Assembly (NCBI GenBank): GCA_023910675.1
Contig: JAAVWC010000012.1
Location: 62,001-126,000 of the forward strand
DNA from: Gemmatimonas sp.
GTDB lineage: Bacteria > Gemmatimonadota > Gemmatimonadetes > Gemmatimonadales > Gemmatimonadaceae
DNA: 64,000 nt
Direction of reading: 5' to 3'
In this document: piece by piece, positions 63,967 through 64,000 of the stretch
How positions within the stretch are numbered: the first letter of the stretch is position 1
How the letters are laid out: every line of letters begins with the position of its first letter
Notes under the pieces: generated by a model
Database searches by the model: none
What the model was told of the DNA's origin: nothing
Seen by the model: the letters and a program-made list of their open reading frames with translations, nothing else
Made by a program: the position numbers and the translations under genes

Positions 63967-64000
63967 GGTTCCCGTGCGCACGTCGCACAGCTCCGACACG

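Noticed and set aside
63895-63999. 3' end of a convergent gene on the minus strand
   Set aside because: Only 34 codons open, overlapping the serine hydrolase stop and containing a perfect hairpin; too little to call.

Overview
The window looks like chromosome from a high-GC, Gram-negative, Gemmatimonadota-like bacterium. The signs are two TonB-dependent receptors, many signal peptides ending in A-Q, Tat-exported sugar isomerases, a large secreted S9 peptidase, DUF4159/DUF4175 and DUF5916 proteins and a cyanophycinase. The phylum is an inference from gene content and codon use.

Layout. 1-5.7 kb: a partial flavin monooxygenase, tRNA-Ser(TGA), a Ycf48-like propeller, tRNA-Ser(GCT) with a strong terminator, gltX and a fumarylacetoacetase-family hydrolase. 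5.8-17 kb, mostly minus strand: a JAB-DinG helicase fusion, then an exported asparagine-synthetase-B-like protein, a TPR protein, a giant DUF4175 protein and DUF4159 in one run, then rsmI and trxA. 17-31 kb: methylmalonyl-CoA epimerase, pdxJ, an HPt-like protein, ispE, cyanophycinase, a DUF5916 protein, threonine dehydratase, dienelactone hydrolase and a Tat-exported TldD/TldE pair. 29.5-34.5 kb: a Cys/His-rich exported protein, a TonB receptor and a propeller-thioredoxin lipoprotein, read as a metal (possibly copper) module. 34.5-39.5 kb: hydrolase, YdeI-like protein, tesB, a probable exported nuclease toxin with immunity gene, and a long SDR dehydrogenase.

39.5-49.5 kb is an accessory island bracketed by two 90-bp copies (about 90% identical) of the 3' end of the SDR gene. 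It holds five insertion sequences whose ends and target duplications can be read to the base: IS256 nested in IS630, an IS3 element with a slippery site, and two IS5-family copies that cut one beta-propeller gene at two TTAG sites. Removing both restores a 362-codon frame. The native cargo is a four-gene set: a small exported Cys-rich peptide, an intercistronic hairpin, the propeller, a membrane-anchored protein and a lipoprotein. This is the best candidate here for an undescribed system.

49.5-64 kb is ordinary chromosome: sugar isomerase, hipBA, S9 peptidase, YdeI protein, a GMC/gluconate-dehydrogenase-like operon, an aminotransferase, a ZnuD-like TonB receptor behind a DtxR/MntR-like palindrome, and a serine hydrolase.

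A quality warning: eleven genes between about 5.5 and 30.8 kb are broken by frameshifts. Those I inspected are single extra bases, mostly in short homopolymers, and look like residual long-read errors rather than real decay. I annotate these genes over their full span.
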